Origin: Candidatus Kerfeldbacteria bacterium
Lineage (GTDB): Bacteria > Patescibacteriota > Patescibacteriia > SBBC01 > CAIJZX01
Reading direction: 5' to 3'
Assembly (NCBI GenBank): GCA_016194465.1
Contig: JACQBO010000021.1
Span: 1 to 9,074, forward strand
Length of the DNA: 9,074 nt
Positions 6,611 through 9,074 of the stretch are shown here, in pieces. Position numbers and translations under genes: made by a program. The first letter of the stretch is position 1. Every line of letters begins with the position of its first letter. The notes under the pieces were generated by a model. The model was not told the origin of the DNA, did not search any database, and was given only the letters and a program-made list of their open reading frames with translations.

Positions 6611-6647
6611 AACCCGGTTCGCGTCAGCGGATCGGGTTTTTTCTTTT
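6611..6647 (+). terminator. Intrinsic terminator of the membrane protein gene
   Basis: A 12-bp stem (6611-6622 with 6627-6638, two G-U pairs) around GTCA is followed by T-rich sequence to 6647. The second direct repeat begins inside its T tract. Confidence 0.9.
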
Positions 6648-6752
6648 GGGAGTTTTGAGGAGATTTGCGAGTTTAGATAAATGTAAGAGTTTGTATTCCT
6701 GAGCGCGCGCGAAGGATCCCCAACTCTACAACGCTTTTCTACAGGAGACCCT
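6643..6752 (+). repeat. Direct repeat copy B: relic of the helicase 3' end plus hairpin repeat
   Basis: This 110-nt block matches 5954-6063 over its whole length. In one frame it still encodes EEICEFR followed by TAA, against KEICEFRAI and a stop at the real gene end, so a piece of the nuclease's third cluster-cysteine region is preserved without a gene in front of it. The homology ends at GGAGACCCT. The 3' arm of the palindrome seen in copy A is missing here. Confidence 0.78.
6653..6682 (+). pseudogene. Remnant of a Cas4-like nuclease C-terminus
   Basis: The frame FEEICEFR-stop at about 6653-6682 corresponds to residues 984-991 of the helicase-nuclease. The remainder upstream is terminator sequence, so only this fragment survives. 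It is either a partial duplication of the neighbouring gene or the last trace of a second, related gene. Confidence 0.5.
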
Positions 6753-6765
6753 GTAAGTTTTACTG

Positions 6766-6883
6766 AAAAATGTATACAAAAGTATGGCCAATTTGAAAAC
6801 TTGAAAGAACAATAACTCCTCAAGGTTAGGGCTTTTTTCGATTTCTAGCCTTTCATTTTTGCTGTATTTTTATATACATTTTC
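6766..6883. repeat. AT-rich inverted repeat pair
   Basis: AAAAATGTATACAAAAGTA at about 6766-6784 is nearly complementary to 6865-6882 (TATTTTTATATACATTTT), with two mismatches over the core and about 80 nt between the arms. Low sequence complexity makes chance a real possibility. Confidence 0.4.
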
Positions 6884-6894
6884 GACTAAAGCTT

Positions 6895-6910
6895 ACTGAG
6901 CTACTTCCGC
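6895..6910 (-). other. tRNA-like 5' fragment
   Basis: Read on the minus strand, 6910 down to 6895 is GCGGAAGTAGCTCAGT, the typical start (acceptor arm plus D-stem 5' strand) of bacterial tRNA-Gly and similar tRNAs. Downstream on that strand there is no anticodon arm, no GGTTCGA-type T arm and no matching acceptor strand, so this is not a functional tRNA. Confidence 0.4.
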
Positions 6911-6969
6911 TTTTCGGTTAAAGAAAATGAGCCGAAGGGCATGGTAGCAAATTGATCGTAAGAGGTCAG

Positions 6970-7074
6970 CCCCGCACCACAATGGACAGTTTGATTATTT
7001 TTCTACAAGGGTGCCTTCACTTTCAAAGGGCATCTGTAATTTCTTTAGCATATTCCTTCCATTGTGGTGCGGGG
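6970..7074. mobile_element. MITE-like element with perfect 17-bp inverted ends
   Basis: CCCCGCACCACAATGGA at 6970-6986 is exactly complementary to 7058-7074, with 71 nt of AT-rich, non-coding interior. A G-T pair extends the arms by one. Flanking GGTCAG (6964-6969) and GGGGTCA (7071-7077) recall the GGTC-containing ends of elements mobilised by REP-associated or IS200-like transposases (from memory). No transposase is in the window, so it would be non-autonomous. A plain long stem-loop is the alternative. Confidence 0.6.
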
Positions 7075-7081
7075 TCAAGAC

Positions 7082-7109
7082 AAAAAAAGGAGCCTAGGTC
7101 TTAGGCTCC
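7082..7109 (-). terminator. Intrinsic terminator of the minus-strand HATPase gene
   Basis: On the minus strand, GGAGCCTA (7109-7102) pairs perfectly with TAGGCTCC (7096-7089) around a 5-nt loop, followed by seven T's (7088-7082). The gene's TAA (7103-7101) lies within the stem and loop. Confidence 0.9.
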
Positions 7110-7613
7110 CCCGACATGTTCTTCGAACACCAGGATCCGGTCGCAGCGCCCGCGGCCGGGGATGACATCGAAGCCATCCACGACGTTGGTCAGGAGCGCG
7201 ACGCCAAACCCTCGGGATCCCAGCTCGTAAAATTGCTCGGGTCGATGACACTGATCTGGTTCGAAAAACTGATTCCCGCTGGCGCCGATCGGGTTGTCGA
7301 CTGTCAGGACGACGGTGATGAAGTCCTGACGAACGATGGTGAAGAGGAGTACCTTAGCGTACGAGCCTGGCCGGCCATGCTGCAGGCAGTCAGGCAGTGC
7401 CTCACCGGCGGCGATGACGACGCGATCAAACAGCTGATCGGAGATCATTTCACCGGCTAAGAATCGCTTGATGCGCGGCATGGCCGAACAGCGCAGCCCA
7501 GCGGCCGAGCGGAACCGACAGGTCATGACGCTGATCGGTAGACAGCACCGGGATCGAGGGCTGATGGGGGCTGGGCGCTTGTACTCGATCAAGCGCAATG
7601 GCTTGGATGGCAT
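7101..7613 (-). CDS. RsbW/SpoIIAB-like HATPase (anti-sigma or serine kinase family), atypical
   Basis: The 170-residue product matches the GHKL ATPase layout of anti-sigma factors: a helix leading into an N-box (EALPDCLQHG, 71-80), a G1-like region (VDNPIG, 105-110) and a G2 lid region (ELGSRGFGVALLTNVVD, 130-146). Family members bind ATP and hold a sigma factor or phosphorylate an anti-anti-sigma partner. Two conserved positions are changed: the N-box Asn that helps bind magnesium is Asp75, and the G1 box D-x-G-x-G reads D-N-P-I-G. The first 30 or so residues are an extension of unclear role. The start is fixed by AAGGAGGTGA, a near-perfect anti-16S match at 7626-7617. No sigma factor or antagonist gene adjoins it in the window. 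It is divergent from the pheST unit. Family is probable; kinase activity is doubtful. Confidence 0.72.
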   Translation of the reverse strand: MPSKPLRLIEYKRPAPISPRSRCCLPISVMTCRFRSAAGLRCSAMPRIKRFLAGEMISDQLFDRVVIAAGEALPDCLQHGRPGSYAKVLLFTIVRQDFITVVLTVDNPIGASGNQFFEPDQCHRPEQFYELGSRGFGVALLTNVVDGFDVIPGRGRCDRILVFEEHVGGA

Positions 7614-7616
7614 TGG

Positions 7617-7626
7617 TCACCTCCTT
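7617..7626 (-). promoter_or_regulatory. Very strong ribosome binding site of the HATPase gene
   Basis: AAGGAGGTGA on the minus strand is a full-length Shine-Dalgarno, with the GGAGG core 6 nt from the ATG at 7613. Confidence 0.9.
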
Positions 7627-7630
7627 TTTG

Positions 7631-7680
7631 GCCGGGTGGGTGGAAAGAGCCTCTTTCTTTCGGTCTACACCCACCCCGGC
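7631..7680. repeat. Nested inverted repeats in the divergent intergenic region
   Basis: The outer arms GCCGGGTGGGTG (7631-7642) and CACCCACCCCGGC (7668-7680) are complementary except for one bulged base. Inside lies a second perfect palindrome, GAAAGAG-C-CTCTTTC (7643-7657). On the minus strand the outer hairpin would end directly before the ribosome binding site of the HATPase gene. It could be an operator, or a leader structure if transcription starts beyond 7680. Confidence 0.6.
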
Positions 7681-7690
7681 GGCTTGTCAA
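7667..7690 (-). promoter_or_regulatory. Possible minus-strand promoter of the HATPase gene
   Basis: TTGACA (7690-7685) is a consensus -35 on the minus strand. After 17 nt the -10 position reads TAGACC (7667-7662), a weak match. The -35 overlaps the plus-strand -35 almost completely. Confidence 0.35.
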
Positions 7691-7712
7691 GAACGCAAAA
7701 AATCATTATAAT
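7684..7712 (+). promoter_or_regulatory. Near-consensus sigma70 promoter of the membrane protein-pheS-pheT unit
   Basis: TTGTCA (7684-7689), a 17-nt spacer and a perfect TATAAT (7707-7712) predict a start at about 7719-7721. The ATG is at 7723, so the leader would be only 2-4 nt, with no ribosome binding site. Confidence 0.8.
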
Positions 7713-7722
7713 TCCTAAGCAT

Positions 7723-8124
7723 ATGTCCTTGATTCGGTTTCTCGTTGTTGTCTCGATCGGTACGGCCCTATCATGGGTTTCCTGGGTGATGATCATCACT
7801 TCGCTGGACCCTTCAGGCGGCGGGTCGGTCCTGGCTTTGTTTTACCTGAGCTTGTTTTTAGCTTTGATGGGGTCGTTAACGATTATCGGTTTCTTTCTCC
7901 GCTACTGGCTTGAGGCCGACAAAGTGCTTTTTCAGCAAATTGCGGTCTCGCTCCGGCAGGCCTCCCTTCTCAGTGGCGCCCTAGTTCTGGCGCTGATGCT
8001 CCAAGCAGCTCGGTGGCTCAATGTTTGGACGCTCATCATCTTGTTACTTCTAGCCGGGGTGATAGAAATGTTTTTCCTGGCCGGGCAAACGCAACGTGCT
8101 CGCTCACTACATCCAAGTTCATGA
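7723..8124 (+). CDS. Four-helix membrane protein upstream of pheS
   Basis: The 133-residue product is mostly hydrophobic, with four predicted membrane helices at about 5-26, 36-60, 79-97 and 101-120, a charged loop (RYWLEADKVLF, 60-70) between helices 2 and 3, and a short basic tail. I do not recognise a named family. The frame is open further upstream to 7468, but the promoter at 7684-7712 places the transcript start 2-4 nt before this ATG, so an earlier start is not possible from that promoter. Its stop overlaps the pheS start (ATGA, 8121-8124), implying translational coupling and a shared transcript with the phenylalanyl-tRNA synthetase genes. A role linked to translation is not implied by the sequence. 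Confidence 0.78.
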   Translation: MSLIRFLVVVSIGTALSWVSWVMIITSLDPSGGGSVLALFYLSLFLALMGSLTIIGFFLRYWLEADKVLFQQIAVSLRQASLLSGALVLALMLQAARWLNVWTLIILLLLAGVIEMFFLAGQTQRARSLHPSS

Positions 8125-9011
8125 ACCCACAAGAATTTCAGGCATTGCTTGAACAGGCTCGGCAGCAGTTGGTCGACCATCCGGAGTCAGCGGATCGATT
8201 ACGTTCCGAAATCCTCGGACGCCACGGCCGCTTGGCGAAGCTCATGTCCCAGATGTCAACGCTCGGTCCGGCCGAACGACGTCAGATTGGCCAGACGGCG
8301 AATGCGACGAAACAACAGCTGGAACAGCTCCTGAACGAAACCAAGTCGACCGTAGCGAGCGTGCTTGACCCGACGTTGCCCGGCGAACGGCCGGAACGCG
8401 GCCATCTCCATCCATTGACGCAGTTCAGCCGGAAAGTTTTGGATATTTGGCGGAGCTTTGGGTATGACATCCACGAAGGACCCGAACTTGAAACGACCTG
8501 GTTTAATTTTGAAACCCACTCGTCAACCGTCCAGTTGCGCTGGCCAAAATCGCACCAAGCCAAACCACCGTTCAAAGTGGTGGAAGTCGGCAAGGTCTAC
8601 CGTCACGAAGCGACGGACGCCACGCATGAATCGATGTTCTTTCAGTGCGACGGCGTACTCGTTGATCGGCATGTGACCATGGCTCATCTTGTAACCACCC
8701 TAAAGACATTCATGGATCGTTTGTATCCTGGGAAGAAAGTTCGAATCCGGCCAAGCTATTTTCCATTCGTCGAACCGGGCATCGAACTTGACCTGTGGTG
8801 GGAAGCACCAGGCAAGCCGGGGAGATGGCTGGAGATGGTTGGCGCCGGGTTAGTGCATCCGACGGTCATAAAAAATATGGGTCTCAAACCAAGCGAGTGG
8901 CAGGGTTTTGCCTTTGGCATGGGCCTGGATCGACTGGCCATGCTCGAATACGGCATTCCCGATGTCCGTCTGTTTTACATCGGCAACCTTGAATTTTTGA
9001 AACAGTTCTAA
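8121..9011 (+). CDS. pheS: Phenylalanyl-tRNA synthetase alpha subunit, shortened
   Basis: This is the catalytic alpha subunit of the (alpha-beta)2 enzyme that charges tRNA-Phe. The 296 residues show an N-terminal coiled coil (about 1-80, tRNA contact), GHLHPLTQ (94-101), EGPELE (119-124), class II motif 2 GKVYRHEATDATHESMFFQ (157-175), RPSYFPFVEPG (210-220) and motif 3 GFAFGMGLDRLAM (262-274). The family usually has 330-350 residues. The missing part is visible: FNF at 128-130 is followed after a single Glu by THSSTVQ (132-138), so the segment carrying the usual HPARD...DTF signature is absent, while the substrate-contact His, Ser and Gln (133, 135, 138) remain. The start is the ATG overlapping the upstream stop. 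A longer reading from 8013 would lie inside the previous gene and adds residues unlike PheS. Confidence 0.95.
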   Translation: MNPQEFQALLEQARQQLVDHPESADRLRSEILGRHGRLAKLMSQMSTLGPAERRQIGQTANATKQQLEQLLNETKSTVASVLDPTLPGERPERGHLHPLTQFSRKVLDIWRSFGYDIHEGPELETTWFNFETHSSTVQLRWPKSHQAKPPFKVVEVGKVYRHEATDATHESMFFQCDGVLVDRHVTMAHLVTTLKTFMDRLYPGKKVRIRPSYFPFVEPGIELDLWWEAPGKPGRWLEMVGAGLVHPTVIKNMGLKPSEWQGFAFGMGLDRLAMLEYGIPDVRLFYIGNLEFLKQF

Positions 9012-9074
9012 TGCTGCTCCCACTTTCCTGGCTCAAAGAGTTTCTTCCCAGTCTGCCGACCACAGAAAAGTTGG
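9011..9074 (+). CDS. pheT: Phenylalanyl-tRNA synthetase beta subunit, N-terminal fragment
   Basis: The ATG overlaps the last base of the pheS stop (TAATG). The 21 visible codons read MLLPLSWLKEFLPSLPT and on, with SWLKEFL at the place where PheT proteins carry their conserved N-terminal SWLKEY-type sequence. The gene runs off the window. Overlap and order (pheS-pheT) are standard. Confidence 0.93.
   Translation, partial: MLLPLSWLKEFLPSLPTTEKL

Larger units (their letters stand above)
6753..6969. other. Gene-free AT-rich stretch between repeats
   Basis: I find no credible gene here. It holds an AT-rich inverted repeat, a tRNA-like fragment and a hairpin (CTTTTCGG near 6910-6917 with CCGAAGGG near 6932-6939, two G-U pairs). 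Base composition is clearly more AT-rich than the flanking genes. Confidence 0.6.

Noticed and set aside
6161..6612. Two minus-strand open frames opposite the 6152 gene
   Set aside because: The plus frame has a promoter, strong ribosome binding site, membrane helices and terminator; the minus frames have none of these.
6895..6910. A functional tRNA gene
   Set aside because: No anticodon arm, T arm or acceptor 3' strand follows the tRNA-like 5' sequence.
7116..7460. Plus-strand open frame of 114 codons
   Set aside because: It is the mirror of the HATPase gene, which has a superb ribosome binding site, domain motifs and a terminator on the minus strand.
7468..7722. Upstream extension of the membrane protein (85 extra residues)
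   Set aside because: It is antisense to the HATPase gene, lies upstream of the strong promoter at 7684-7712 and is not hydrophobic like the rest.
8013..8120. Upstream ATG extending PheS by 36 residues
   Set aside because: The extension lies entirely in the preceding membrane protein gene in another frame and does not resemble PheS. The ATGA overlap start at 8121 fits.
1..9074. Alternative genetic code with TGA read as an amino acid
   Set aside because: TGA ends the genes at 6574 and 8124 in sensible places, and no recognised gene contains an in-frame TGA.
1..9074. CRISPR array linked to the Cas4-like nuclease domain
   Set aside because: No regularly spaced short repeats occur. The Cas4-like domain is a fusion to a repair-type helicase and no other cas gene is present.

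Overview
The window is about 9.1 kb of bacterial DNA with moderate GC, dense genes and standard stops. TGA is clearly a stop, because it ends two genes, one of them in an ATGA overlap. The gene set fits a Patescibacteria/CPR-type genome: an ATP synthase gene end, small carbonic-anhydrase-like proteins, a UvrD-type helicase fused to a Cas4/RecB-like nuclease, compact pheS-pheT, and two genes whose promoters leave little or no 5' leader. This assignment rests on gene style and is an inference. No marker gene proves it.

Layout. Positions 1-475: the tail of an upstream gene (probably atpD) and the F1 epsilon subunit gene atpC, the end of an ATP synthase operon. Positions 654-1689: two consecutive small proteins, both carrying beta-carbonic-anhydrase-like zinc motifs (C-x-D and H-x2-C-G), separated by a strong intrinsic terminator. 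Positions 1802-2887: a FabH/OleA-type ketosynthase III with an intact Cys-His-Asn triad, followed by a terminator and two very GC-rich hairpins. Positions 3015-5996: a 993-residue helicase-nuclease with all UvrD motifs and a 4Fe-4S PD-(D/E)XK domain. Its likely start coincides with the transcription start predicted from an extended -10 promoter.

Positions 5954-7109 form a repeat-rich island. A roughly 110-bp block, made of the last codons of the helicase-nuclease gene plus a hairpin repeat, occurs at 5954-6063 and again, degenerate, at 6643-6752. Between the copies lies a small membrane protein gene with its own promoter, strong ribosome binding site and terminator. Further on come an AT-rich inverted repeat, a tRNA-like 5' fragment and a MITE-like element with perfect 17-bp inverted ends. 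A perfect 14-bp inverted repeat lies inside the helicase-nuclease gene, in the linker between its two domains, and its arm resembles the MITE arm.

Positions 7101-9074: a minus-strand RsbW-like HATPase (anti-sigma/kinase family) with a degenerate ATP site is divergent from a three-gene unit: a 4-TM membrane protein, pheS and pheT (partial). The unit is driven by a near-consensus sigma70 promoter and joined by 4-nt and 1-nt overlaps. PheS lacks the segment that normally carries the HPARD...DTF signature.

The most noteworthy items are the repeat-flanked gene cassette, the domain-linker palindrome, the two carbonic-anhydrase-like neighbours and the shortened PheS.
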